Source of the DNA: Acidobacteriota bacterium
GTDB lineage: Bacteria; Acidobacteriota; Thermoanaerobaculia; Gp7-AA8
Direction of reading: 5' to 3'
DNA length: 64,000 bases
Assembly: GCA_016184115.1 (NCBI GenBank)
Contig: JACPDH010000077.1
Span: forward strand, 1 to 64,000
Under the pieces are notes generated by a model. It was not told where the DNA came from and did not search any database. It was given only the letters and a program-made list of their open reading frames with translations. A program made the position numbers and the translations under genes. Shown here in pieces: positions 17,119 through 25,944 of the stretch (position 1 is its first letter; every line of letters starts with the position of its first letter).

Positions 17119-17688
17119 TCACCCGCGCGCGTGCCGTCTCGCCGCGACGATTCCTCCCACGAAGCCGAAGACGTGTCCGGTCCAGGAGATGCCGCGCGTC
17201 ACGCTGAAGAGGCTGAACAGCGCGCCGCCATAGAGCATCGCGACGACGATCGAGATTGCGATCCAGAGGGCACTCTTCTCGAAAACGCCGCGCAGAAGCA
17301 GGAAGCCGATGAAGCCGAAGACGATGCTGCTCGCGCCGATGTGAATCGTTCCTGGTGCGCCGAGCGCCCAGGTACCGAGCCCGGCGATGACGATCGTTAC
17401 GCCGATGACGCGCCAGAAATCGTCCGCGCTCCTCGCCATCACGAGCCATCCAAGGATCACGATCGGAATCGTGTTCGCGACGAGGTGGGCGAACCCGCCG
17501 TGGAGGAACGGTGCGGTGAAGATGAACGGTAGCGAGCCGACGTGGCGTGGTCTGATGCCCCACGAATCGAGCGGCGTTCCGGGAAGAATGAAATCGACGA
17601 GTTCGAGACCCCAGAGCAGCGCGATGAACCCGAACAGGATCGAGGCGCGCTCCTCGAATCCGCGCTTGAGTTTCGTGATGGCGGCCAT
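17119..17688 (-). CDS. Rhomboid-family intramembrane serine protease
   Basis: A 189-aa six-helix membrane protein that would cleave transmembrane substrates within the bilayer. The catalytic serine is S120 in HIGASSIVFG, where most rhomboids have GxSG and this one has GASS. The catalytic histidine is H172 in TGHVFGF. The oxyanion-region HLVAN motif is at 68-72. No Shine-Dalgarno is evident before the ATG at 17688. It is a single gene on the minus strand with no functional neighbour. Confidence 0.88.
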   Translation of the reverse strand: MAAITKLKRGFEERASILFGFIALLWGLELVDFILPGTPLDSWGIRPRHVGSLPFIFTAPFLHGGFAHLVANTIPIVILGWLVMARSADDFWRVIGVTIVIAGLGTWALGAPGTIHIGASSIVFGFIGFLLLRGVFEKSALWIAISIVVAMLYGGALFSLFSVTRGISWTGHVFGFVGGIVAARRHARG

Positions 17689-17827
17689 TGGCTACGAAGA
17701 ATAGCGCGACTTGGAGCGCGATGGTCGCGCGTGTTGTGAGGTTCGTTCGGGCGCACGGGTGAATTCGCGTCGGTCTTTACAGGAGCGTCGCATGCTCGGT
17801 CGGAATCGGCGCGCCGCGCAGCCGGAA

Positions 17828-18448
17828 CTACTTGAGATGGTCGCGTTCCGAGATTGCGAGCTGCGCCATCATCCGGAGCATGTAGCGGTCGTCCTCGTCG
17901 TAGCGTTCGTACGCCTGCCGGAGCATCGTCACCGTGTCCATCGGCTCATCGTCGCACACGGCAAATCCGTCGATCGGTTGATTCGGATCTCTCGTGACCG
18001 TCACCGACCAGGTCGCCCTAACCAGACGATGCCAGGCGTACGCATGCGGCCGGTGCGGAATCGCTGCAAACGTCGGATGGGTGATCCGGCGCGTGCCTGC
18101 GAGATTCGCTTCCCACTCGGCGATCTTCTCGCGCGCTTCGTCGATGAGGATGCTGTCGATGAGCAGCTCCTGCTGGTCGTCGATCGCAAGGAGCTCCACT
18201 CCTGTCCGGAAGACCGAAGGGCTGCCGCCGGTACCGAGCAGCTGCAGTTGCGAGTGACGCACGACCACCTCGATCCGGAATGGCTGCCGTGAGTCGACGT
18301 GCAGATGATGTCGCTCTCCAACCATGACGGTGTGGGCGTGCTCGAGGCCCGCGCCACCGAGTCCGATCTCGACGATCGCGACTGGCAGATCACCGAGGCG
18401 CCCCTTGATCGGCGTCGAGAGATAGACTCGCTGGGTTTTGCGATGCAT
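17828..18448 (-). CDS. Hypothetical protein, possibly PilZ-like
   Basis: A 206-aa soluble protein. The first half is beta-rich and has the layout RVYLSTPIKGRLGDLPVAIV followed by EIGLGGAGLEHA, which loosely resembles a PilZ domain (basic start, then a short turn with glycines). The canonical RxxxR is not clear, so c-di-GMP binding is uncertain. The C-terminal half is charged and helical. There is no signal peptide. The gap 18449-18657 downstream of its start shows no supported gene. Confidence 0.6.
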   Translation of the reverse strand: MHRKTQRVYLSTPIKGRLGDLPVAIVEIGLGGAGLEHAHTVMVGERHHLHVDSRQPFRIEVVVRHSQLQLLGTGGSPSVFRTGVELLAIDDQQELLIDSILIDEAREKIAEWEANLAGTRRITHPTFAAIPHRPHAYAWHRLVRATWSVTVTRDPNQPIDGFAVCDDEPMDTVTMLRQAYERYDEDDRYMLRMMAQLAISERDHLK

Positions 18449-18657
18449 CGAATTTCGTGAATTCTATACCGAGAGTTTGACACGCGGAATGCGGGGCGTC
18501 GCTCGACCCGGAATTCGGGGCGGCGATTCTGACATGAAGGACACGAGATGACCTCAGACACGAACTCCATCATGAAACGGCTCGTTTCGGCGCCACCCAG
18601 GCATCGCTCGCTGTGCCGTTGTGCCCTCGAGACCCGAAGCGAGGTCACACTGTTAGC

Positions 18658-20277
18658 ATGAGCGAGCTATCACAAATTTCTCTCGTGGCCGACGCGCTTG
18701 CGCGGGCCGGTACTGCCGCTGCCCTCGCGACGATTCTCGAGGCGACCGGATCGACGTATCGTCGGGCAGGCGCAGTGCTGCTCGTCGAGGAATCGGGGAC
18801 GATGCACGGCGCCATCAGCGGCGGCTGCCTCGACGCCGACCTCCTCGAGCACGCCCGCGGCGTGATGCAAGGCGGCGAGCCGAAGATCGTCGACTATCGC
18901 TCGAAGGACGACGACACATTGTTCGGCGTCGCGATGGGTTGTGGTGGGGAGCTCCGTATTCTCGTCGAGCCGGTCGACGATGGCCTTCGCGCCGCTCTTG
19001 CGTTCGCGCGCGAGCACGACCGAGAGGAGCTTGTCGCGTTCGTGGAGTCTGGGACTCGCCCGTCGACCCGTGTCGTGACGCGCGATCGCTTCGGCGAACG
19101 GGAGATTACGGCGCGATGGTCGCGACCGCTTCCGGCATCGCGGGAGGTCGTGCTCTTCGGCGCGGGACCGGAGGCAGCGCCATTCTGCCGGGTAGCCGAG
19201 GAGTTAGGCTGGCGTGTGACGCTTTGCGATCACCGCGCTGCCCTCGTCGAAGGTCGCTTCCCTGGGGTCGAGTCGATCGTGGCGCCGGTGGCAGAGCTCG
19301 TCGCGAAGGCGAAGCCGCAAGAGCGTGCCGCTGCGGTCGTGATGATGCACAACCTTCCCCATGACCTGACTCTGCTGCGCGACCTCCTCCCGCTCGAGCT
19401 GGCCTACCTCGGAGTCCTCGGCCCGAAGCGACGGACCGAGACGCTGCTGCAATCGCTGCGCGATGAAGGGCTGGCCCTTGGTCGTAGAGCGGAGACGATT
19501 CACGCGCCAGTCGGTCTCGCGATCGGCGCTGAGAATCCCGCCGAGATTGCGCTTTCGATGGCGTCGGAGATCCAGAGTGTCTTCTCGGGGAGCGGAGGAG
19601 GATTCCTCCGCGACAAGGCGGGACCGATCCATGACCGCGACGAGACTGCCGCCGACACGCGACCGATGCTCGGTGTTCCTGTAGCGATCCTCGCGGCTGG
19701 CGCTTCGACGCGGATGGGGACGGCGAAACAGCTTCTCGATCTGGGCGGAGAGTCGTTGCTTCGACGCGTCGTAAATGGCGCGGTCGCGTCGCGCGCCGGT
19801 GAAGTCATCGTCGTCGTCGGTTCACGGAGCGATGAGGTCGCGAAGGAGCTCGACGGACTCGACGTCCGCGTCGTGATCAACGACGATTGGCAATCAGGGA
19901 TTGCCAGCTCCGTCATCGCGGCGATCCGCGAAGCGAGGGACCTCGGCGCGCCAGCCGTCGTGATCGCCCTCGCCGACCAACCCTTCGTGGGCGCGACGCA
20001 CCTCAGACGCCTCGCGTCGACGATTCGCGCAAGTGACGCGCGCATCGTCGCAAGCGCGTATCCCGAAGGTGGCGGCGTTCCCGCTGCGTTCGACCGCGCG
20101 CTCTTCGGCGAGCTCGAGGCACTCCGCGGAGATACCGGTGCCCGCGACCTCATTCGCCGGCTCCCTGCACTGACTCTAGAGATCCCGATCGAACGTACGG
20201 CCGATGTCGACACGAAAGAGGAGTACGAAAGGGCGGAAGCGAGCTGCCGCACAGAGGTCAAAGGTCAACGGTCATAA
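18658..20277 (+). CDS. XdhC/CoxI-family protein fused to MobA-like nucleotidyltransferase
   Basis: A 539-aa bifunctional protein for molybdenum-cofactor maturation of xanthine-dehydrogenase-type enzymes. Residues about 5-80 are the XdhC N-domain (GSTYRRAGAVLLV, ISGGCLDADL). About 160-320 is the XdhC Rossmann domain. About 345-525 is a MocA/MobA-type NTP transferase with LAAGASTRMGTAKQLL near residue 345. XdhC proteins insert sulfurated cofactor and MocA makes the cytosine dinucleotide form; fusing them is consistent with one assembly step. No molybdo-hydroxylase gene is nearby. The ATG at 18658 is preferred over a start at 18613 because homologous sequence begins there. The last codons and stop lie in a heptanucleotide repeat. 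Confidence 0.9.
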   Translation: MSELSQISLVADALARAGTAAALATILEATGSTYRRAGAVLLVEESGTMHGAISGGCLDADLLEHARGVMQGGEPKIVDYRSKDDDTLFGVAMGCGGELRILVEPVDDGLRAALAFAREHDREELVAFVESGTRPSTRVVTRDRFGEREITARWSRPLPASREVVLFGAGPEAAPFCRVAEELGWRVTLCDHRAALVEGRFPGVESIVAPVAELVAKAKPQERAAAVVMMHNLPHDLTLLRDLLPLELAYLGVLGPKRRTETLLQSLRDEGLALGRRAETIHAPVGLAIGAENPAEIALSMASEIQSVFSGSGGGFLRDKAGPIHDRDETAADTRPMLGVPVAILAAGASTRMGTAKQLLDLGGESLLRRVVNGAVASRAGEVIVVVGSRSDEVAKELDGLDVRVVINDDWQSGIASSVIAAIREARDLGAPAVVIALADQPFVGATHLRRLASTIRASDARIVASAYPEGGGVPAAFDRALFGELEALRGDTGARDLIRRLPALTLEIPIERTADVDTKEEYERAEASCRTEVKGQRS

Positions 20278-20317
20278 CTCCAAACAGGCACGACGTTAGA
20301 CCTCTGACTTATGACCT
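20254..20317. repeat. Heptanucleotide inverted-repeat element (GGTCAAA type)
   Basis: Left arm 20254-20278 has GGTCAAA, GGTCAAC, GGTCATA units. Right arm 20295-20317 has TGACCTC-like complementary units. The element supplies the last codons and TAA stops of both converging genes (ends 20277 and 20309). Confidence 0.7.
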
Positions 20318-22183
20318 GCCCCTCGCCTCGAACCGGTAGAGGTAGATCGACCCTCCCAGCACCTCGATCGGCTCGGACTCTCGCAGCTCGCGAATCATTG
20401 GCTCGAGCTCCCGGGCAAGGTCGATACCCTGCAGGTATGTCGCGCTGATTGCGAGCACTCCAGGCTCGTCGAGCGGAGCGCGCGGAGGGCCATAGGCGTA
20501 CCCGCCGAATGCGTTCACGTACGTGATGCCATACCCCGACGGGTCGGCCGATCCGTTGTAGACGAGGTAGAGCCTGTCTCCTGGATTCTCCGCCTGCCAA
20601 TCCGCGAGGAGCTTCAGGTCCTGCCCCCAGTCGAGGTTCGAGCCGCCTAACAGCGATACCCCTCCTCGGGGGCCCCCCGACGCCGCGTTGAAGAATGCGA
20701 TGTAATTCGGCCACGCCGCGAGGGTCTCGACCGCGAGGAGTGCCACGAGCGCCACGGTAGCCCGCCGTGCCGGCTGGCCGTAGACGCGAATCGCCCGTGC
20801 CGCGATTGCGCCCGTCGCGACGAAGATGAACGGGTAGAGCGGGAAGATGTGACGGACGCCGATGTTAAGCCGCGACGCCGCGGCGAAAACGGCGTAGACC
20901 GAAGGTGGAAGCGCGAGGCAGAGGAGAAGCCACGAGTGCCTGGCTGCGGCGATCTCGCGTCGGTGGAGCCAGCGCGCGGAGAGCACGAGCGCGGCGAACA
21001 CGCTGGCGAGCACCGCGATCGGTTCCTTGAAGAGCAACGCGACGGGAAAGTAAAAGAGGGAGCCTTCGGGCAAAATCCGTCCTGCGAGGAAGGCCGGGCG
21101 TTGCACTCTCCCAGATTCGTTCGCCAGCAACCCCCAGTTCCACGCTTCGGGGAGAAGCGAATGCTCCTGGCAGAAGAGCGCAAGTCGCGCCGTCGGGCTG
21201 AAGGCGAATGCCGCCACCTGCGCTTCCGTCGCCGGGAGAGCGTCGGGGTCGATGGCGCGCAGGTTCCCTTCGACGAGCTTTGTCTTCACTGCGTGGAAGT
21301 CGAGTGGCTTCTCTTCCGCGGTTGCGGAGAAGCGGACGCCGTAGGCGCACCAGATGAGCACCCAGCAGACGAACGCGATTTCGACGACGATCAACGCGGC
21401 GCCGATCGCGCGTGTGATCGGGCGCTCGAGCCTGGTCCGCCCTGCGAGCCACGGCCGCTCGTCGGCGGCGCGCAGCGCGAGAAGCAGCGTGGCGAGAGGC
21501 AGTGCCAGGATCCCACTGAACTTCACGAGCATCGCGCATGCGACGGCGGCCGCGAGCAGCGCGATCCGCGCGAGCGTGATTCGTTCTCCGACGCTCCATG
21601 CCGCGAAGGCAACGGCGAACCATGCAAACGCGAGCGCTACGTCGCTCGTCACGAGCGATGCGTGTCCGATCAAGTCGGGAGACAACGCGAAGAGCGTCGT
21701 CGCAACGATTGCTGCGACCGGCCCTCCGAGCCGCCATGCCCATGACGCGACCAGTGCTCCGAGCCCTACGCCGAAGAGGAGCATGGGGAGGCGCGCACGT
21801 TGAATGAAGTCGTCGCCCCCGACCGCCGGCGAGCGATAGACCGCGGCCACTGCCCAGTTCCATTGGAAGCGGGGGTTTGCGACGATCGCGCGCCAGAAGG
21901 TCGTCGTCGTCGAGTACTCGAGATCGAGGGGATCGTGCAGGGCTGCGGACACGAGTTTCGTCAGCGGCGGATGCTCCGGATCTGCACGATAGTCGTGGGC
22001 GTGGATGTACGTCCAGCCGGCGGCTGCGTGAAGCGTTTCGTCCCGTGTCGCACTCTTGGTGAGCGCGGCTGAGCGCGATAGGATCGCGAAAAGCGCAAGC
22101 AGGCCGAGCAAGGCCGCGACCGACGCGGCATTCCGTTTCTCCGTCGTGTTCATCGTCGCGATCCCGATCCTGCCGCGCGCCAT
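20309..22183 (-). CDS. GT39-like membrane glycosyltransferase
   Basis: A 624-aa multi-pass membrane protein of the dolichyl-phosphate-mannose/ArnT type (GT39/PMT clan), which moves sugars from polyprenyl-phosphate donors on the periplasmic face. The first loop has the acidic motif SATRDETLHAAAGWTY followed by DPEHPPLTKL, typical of the clan. About ten hydrophobic helices follow, then a soluble C-terminal domain containing GGSNLDWGQDLKLL. GGGAG 10 nt before the ATG at 22183 supports that start; the ATG at 22153 is an alternative. It is divergent from the Rieske gene. Confidence 0.82.
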   Translation of the reverse strand: MARGRIGIATMNTTEKRNAASVAALLGLLALFAILSRSAALTKSATRDETLHAAAGWTYIHAHDYRADPEHPPLTKLVSAALHDPLDLEYSTTTTFWRAIVANPRFQWNWAVAAVYRSPAVGGDDFIQRARLPMLLFGVGLGALVASWAWRLGGPVAAIVATTLFALSPDLIGHASLVTSDVALAFAWFAVAFAAWSVGERITLARIALLAAAVACAMLVKFSGILALPLATLLLALRAADERPWLAGRTRLERPITRAIGAALIVVEIAFVCWVLIWCAYGVRFSATAEEKPLDFHAVKTKLVEGNLRAIDPDALPATEAQVAAFAFSPTARLALFCQEHSLLPEAWNWGLLANESGRVQRPAFLAGRILPEGSLFYFPVALLFKEPIAVLASVFAALVLSARWLHRREIAAARHSWLLLCLALPPSVYAVFAAASRLNIGVRHIFPLYPFIFVATGAIAARAIRVYGQPARRATVALVALLAVETLAAWPNYIAFFNAASGGPRGGVSLLGGSNLDWGQDLKLLADWQAENPGDRLYLVYNGSADPSGYGITYVNAFGGYAYGPPRAPLDEPGVLAISATYLQGIDLARELEPMIRELRESEPIEVLGGSIYLYRFEARGRS

Positions 22184-22224
22184 TCTAATCGCGCTCCCTC
22201 ATGTGGCGCGCCTGGAGAGAACCG

Positions 22225-23286
22225 ATGACCGAATTCCGATTCGACCCGAGTCTGGCGCGCGCCGAGACGCTTCCGTCGTCGTACTACGTCGACACGGGCA
22301 CGCTCGAACGGGAGCAGCGCGAGGTCTTCGGCCGGAGCTGGCAGCTCGTTGGTCGCACGGAGCAGCTCGCGAGGTCGGGCTCGTACTTCACCGCCGCGGT
22401 CGCTGGTGAGCCTCTCCTTGTCGTCCGCGGCAAGGACGACACCGTGCGAGCCCTCTCGAACGTCTGTCGCCATCGCGCCGGTCCGGTCGCGTGCGGCGAG
22501 GGGCAGCGCCCCGCCTTCGTCTGCGGATACCACGGCTGGAGTTACGCGCTTGATGGCCGGCTCCTCGGTACTCCCGAGTTCGATGGGGTCGAGTGTTTCG
22601 AGCGGGGGGCAGTTAGGCTTCCCGAATACCGTGTCGAGACGCTCGGGTCGCTCGTGTTCGTCAACCTCGACGCTGCTGCGCCGCCGCTCCGCGAAGTCTA
22701 TGGCGAGATCGCGCCTCTTCTCGAGTCGGCGCCGCGCGACGGCTTTCGGCTCGCGGCGCGCAAGGACTGGTTCCTGGACTGTAACTGGAAGGTCTACGTC
22801 GACAACTATCTCGAGGGGTATCACATCCCGATCGTGCACCCGTCGCTTCACCGCGAGCTCGACTATGCGAATTACCGCACCGAGACGAAGAGCTGGTTTT
22901 CGCAGCAGCACGCGCCGGTGAAGCGTCCCGAGAGAATCAGGATCAGCGACGAGGAGCCGGAGGCACGCTACTACTGGATCTACCCCAATCTGATGGTCAA
23001 CGTCTACGCCGATAACTTCTCGACGAATTTGATCCTCCCGCGGGGGCCTCGTCGCACGCTGACCGTCTTCGAGTGGTTCTTTCGCGATCCAGACAGGCGC
23101 GACGACGTCGAGGCGACGATCTCGTTCAGCGACGAGGTTCAACTCGAAGACATCGCGATCTGCGAGGCGGTGCAGCGCGGCCTCGAATCTCCTGGGTATG
23201 ACCGCGGGCGATATTCCGTCGCCAGGGAGAACGGAGTCCATCATTTCCACGGACTGTACTGGGAGGCGATGGGCGAAAGGCGGTAG
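22225..23286 (+). CDS. Rieske non-haem iron oxygenase, large subunit
   Basis: A 353-aa oxygenase. The Rieske 2Fe-2S cluster is bound by C81, H83, C100 and H103 (CRHRAGPVAC, CGYHGW). The catalytic iron site has the sequence NWKVYVDNYLEGYHIPIVH, giving H200 and H205, with D193 as the probable bridging residue. It resembles the ring-hydroxylating and choline/carnitine-monooxygenase group; the substrate is unknown. The ATG at 22225 has GGAGAG 6 nt upstream and is preferred to 22201. No reductase or ferredoxin gene is adjacent, so it must borrow an electron donor. Confidence 0.92.
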   Translation: MTEFRFDPSLARAETLPSSYYVDTGTLEREQREVFGRSWQLVGRTEQLARSGSYFTAAVAGEPLLVVRGKDDTVRALSNVCRHRAGPVACGEGQRPAFVCGYHGWSYALDGRLLGTPEFDGVECFERGAVRLPEYRVETLGSLVFVNLDAAAPPLREVYGEIAPLLESAPRDGFRLAARKDWFLDCNWKVYVDNYLEGYHIPIVHPSLHRELDYANYRTETKSWFSQQHAPVKRPERIRISDEEPEARYYWIYPNLMVNVYADNFSTNLILPRGPRRTLTVFEWFFRDPDRRDDVEATISFSDEVQLEDIAICEAVQRGLESPGYDRGRYSVARENGVHHFHGLYWEAMGERR

Positions 23287-23289
23287 GCG

Positions 23290-23322
23290 ATTTCGGATTT
23301 CGGATTTCGAAATCCGAAATCC
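23290..23322. repeat. Heptanucleotide palindrome (TTTCGGA type)
   Basis: TTTCGGA units meet their complements in the middle, so the arms abut. It begins with the same AGGCGATTTCGGA lead as the element at 9572. It lies between the Rieske and GT2 genes. Confidence 0.65.
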
Positions 23323-23351
23323 CTCCTCTCTGCATGTACACTTCCCCCCCG

Positions 23352-24080
23352 ATGGACCTCTCCGTCGTCATCCCCGCTCGGAATGAAGCCGAGAACGTCA
23401 GTCCGCTCTGTGCCGAAATACGCGCTGCGCTCGAAGGGCGATTCGAGTACGAGATCATCTTCATCGATGACGGCTCGACCGACTCGACGGCGGCTGAAGT
23501 GCGGCGCTGCATCAAGGAGGGGAGGGTGAGGCTGCTACGGCATCCCCGCTCGTTCGGCCAGAGCGCGAGCGTGCAGAGTGGCGTCTGGGCTGCGAAGGCG
23601 CCGCTCATCGCGACGCTCGACGGTGACGGGCAAAACGATCCCGCCGACATCCCGCCGATGGTCGCGCATCTGAGATCGGCGCCTGCGGGCTCGAAGCTGA
23701 AGATGGTGATCGGCAATCGTGTGACGCGGCGCGACACGGTCGTGCGACGTCTCTCGTCGCGCATCGCGAACGGCATCCGCGGCTCGCTGCTACGCGATGG
23801 AACCCCCGACTCCGGATGTGGCATCAAAGTATTCGATCGCGACACCTATCTCCGCCTACCGTTCTTCGACCATATGCACCGGTTCCTTTCGGCGCTTTTC
23901 CTGCGTGCAGGAGCCGGCGTCGAGTCGATGCCGGTCGCTCATCGGCCTCGAACGCGCGGCACGTCGAAGTACGGCATCGCCAATCGCCTCTGGGCGGGCA
24001 TCGTCGACATGCTCGGCGTGATGTGGCTGCGTCGTCGAGGCTGTCCCGGTCTCGAGGTGTCGGAGGAAACCGAGGCGTGA
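23352..24080 (+). CDS. GT2 glycosyltransferase, dolichol-phosphate-mannose synthase type
   Basis: A 242-aa cytoplasmic transferase that would load a sugar onto polyprenyl phosphate. It shows VVIPARNEAENV, IIFIDDGSTDST and the metal-binding LDGDGQNDP. It lacks C-terminal membrane helices. The stop overlaps the GTG of the next gene (GTGA), so this GT2 enzyme probably makes the lipid-linked sugar that the downstream GT39-like protein uses. The ATG at 23352 is chosen because the family normally begins directly before LSVVIPARNE; an ATG at 23334 is possible. Confidence 0.9.
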   Translation: MDLSVVIPARNEAENVSPLCAEIRAALEGRFEYEIIFIDDGSTDSTAAEVRRCIKEGRVRLLRHPRSFGQSASVQSGVWAAKAPLIATLDGDGQNDPADIPPMVAHLRSAPAGSKLKMVIGNRVTRRDTVVRRLSSRIANGIRGSLLRDGTPDSGCGIKVFDRDTYLRLPFFDHMHRFLSALFLRAGAGVESMPVAHRPRTRGTSKYGIANRLWAGIVDMLGVMWLRRRGCPGLEVSEETEA

Positions 24081-25789
24081 CCGCGGAGTTGCCGGACGTC
24101 GAACCAAGCAAGGCGAAACGCGAGCGCATCCTTCTCCTCTTTGCCGCGCTCCTGATCTTCGGTGCCGGGATCGGCATGCGGAACCCGTGGCCTGCCGACG
24201 AACCGCGGTTCGCGTTGATCGCGCGCGACATGGTCGAGACGGGGAGGTGGTTCTTCCCGGAGGTAGGCGCGGAGCTTTACGCAGACAAGCCTCCGCTCTT
24301 TTTCTGGATGATCGCGGCGATCTACGCGCTGACCGGTTCGCTGAAGCTGGGTTTCCTGATGCCGTCATTCATCGGAGCGATGGTCGTCGTCGCAGCGATC
24401 TACGACCTGGGCCGGCGCTGGTGGGGGCACCGCGCGGGTCTTTGGGCGGCGGCGGCACTGATCGCGACCGTGCAGTTCGCGCTTCAGGCTCGCGCCGCGC
24501 AGATCGACATGACGCTCTGCATGTGGACGACGTTAGGCGTCTACGGCCTGGCGCGCCACCTCGTCGATGGCCCGAGGTGGGGTTGGTACGTCTTCGGTTT
24601 CGTGGCCGCGGGCGCCGGGATCATCACGAAAGGCGTCGGATTCCTTCCCGCACTCGCGCTCGTCCCGTGGGCCTGGGGCGCGTGGAAGCAGTGGTCCGGG
24701 GTGACGCGCGTAAGGAGCTGGAAGTGGATTCTAGGGCCGCTCGCGATGCTCGCGGTCGCATGCCTATGGCTCGTGCCGATGCTCTACCTCGTCGACGTCG
24801 CGGGTGATGCGGAGCATCTCGCGTACCGCAACGACATTCTCTTCAAGCAGACGGCAGAACGCTACGCGAGCTCGTGGCACCACATCAAACCTCCCTGGTA
24901 CTTCCTGGTCAGTGTGATCCCGTCGCTCTGGATGCCTCTCGTGCTCGTGGTCCCGTGGCTCCTTCCTCGTTGGCGTGAACGGTTAAGGGAGCGCGACGCA
25001 AAGGTTCTTTTGCTTCTCGGATGGGCGCTCAGCATCGTGCTCTTCTTTTCCGTGAGCCCGGGAAAGCGTGGCGTCTACATTCTCCCGGCGCTTCCTGCGG
25101 TCGCACTTGCGTCGGGCCCCTGGTTGCGCGAGCTCTGGAATCGCCGCGGCGTGAACCGCCTCGGCTTCGGGATCGCGCTGCTCGCTTCGATCGGCTTGTG
25201 GGGAGGGCTCGGCTACGTGAAGTTCTTGAGGCCCGACATGGTGGCCGAGGTGAACGCGAAGTACGACATGGCGTTCCCATGGGGACCACTGATCGCGCTA
25301 GCCGTCGTCGCGATCGCGTTCGTCGCGATCTTTCGCGTCAAACGAGGGGCGTCGGCTCTCGTCGGTGTCATCGCGTCGATCTGGATCGTGCTCGGCTTCT
25401 GGGTCGCGCCTTCGATCGATGCCGCGAGATCGGGCGACCGGCTGATGATCGCGATGGAGTCGAAACTCGCGCGATCCGAGGAGGTCGGCATGGTCGCGTG
25501 GAAAGAGCAATTCCTGCTGCAGGCCGAGCTGCCAGTGACCATCTTCGGCCATCGGCGCTTCGACGACGAGCAGGAGCTCTTCGACGGAATCACATGGGCC
25601 GAATCGAGCGCTCAGCGTCGTCTGTTCGTCGCCCAAGCAAAGCGCGATGCCTGCTTCGCGAACCGAGGCTCATTCGTCGGCCATGGTCATGGGGAGAATT
25701 GGTATCTCGTGAGCGCCTCCGAGGCCGAAGCAGCGTGCCGAGGCAAAGGCAACGTGAGCGTCGCGCACGTCTACAGACGGAAGAGGTAG
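24077..25789 (+). CDS. GT39/ArnT-like membrane glycosyltransferase
   Basis: A 570-aa multi-pass membrane transferase. The first periplasmic loop has WPADEPRFALIARDMVETG, the acidic motif of the ArnT group, followed by YADKPPLFFW. Eleven or twelve hydrophobic helices follow, with a soluble C-terminal domain. It would transfer a sugar such as an aminoarabinose-like residue from a polyprenyl carrier to lipid A or another envelope acceptor; the exact acceptor is unknown. The GTG start at 24077 overlaps the GT2 stop by 4 bp and has GAGGAAA upstream. Confidence 0.9.
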   Translation: MTAELPDVEPSKAKRERILLLFAALLIFGAGIGMRNPWPADEPRFALIARDMVETGRWFFPEVGAELYADKPPLFFWMIAAIYALTGSLKLGFLMPSFIGAMVVVAAIYDLGRRWWGHRAGLWAAAALIATVQFALQARAAQIDMTLCMWTTLGVYGLARHLVDGPRWGWYVFGFVAAGAGIITKGVGFLPALALVPWAWGAWKQWSGVTRVRSWKWILGPLAMLAVACLWLVPMLYLVDVAGDAEHLAYRNDILFKQTAERYASSWHHIKPPWYFLVSVIPSLWMPLVLVVPWLLPRWRERLRERDAKVLLLLGWALSIVLFFSVSPGKRGVYILPALPAVALASGPWLRELWNRRGVNRLGFGIALLASIGLWGGLGYVKFLRPDMVAEVNAKYDMAFPWGPLIALAVVAIAFVAIFRVKRGASALVGVIASIWIVLGFWVAPSIDAARSGDRLMIAMESKLARSEEVGMVAWKEQFLLQAELPVTIFGHRRFDDEQELFDGITWAESSAQRRLFVAQAKRDACFANRGSFVGHGHGENWYLVSASEAEAACRGKGNVSVAHVYRRKR

Positions 25790-25807
25790 TTGTTGGGAAA
25801 GGCCGAG

Positions 25808-25892
25808 GTTAGAAGTTAGAACGATGAACGTTGAATCCAGAAACGAGGCGGACTCGTTTCTGGATTCAACGTTCATCGTTCTAACTTCTAAC
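25808..25892. terminator. Long perfect hairpin between convergent genes
   Basis: Arms 25808-25847 and 25853-25892 are perfectly complementary over 40 bp with a 5-nt loop (GCGGA). The sequence contains the words GTTAGAA and GATGAAC seen in the other extragenic elements. It lies between the GT39-like gene and the efflux operon and could terminate both strands. Confidence 0.7.
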
Positions 25893-25944
25893 TTCAGCCT
25901 TTCTGACTACGAGCGACTCATCACGCATGACGCAGCATTTTCTT

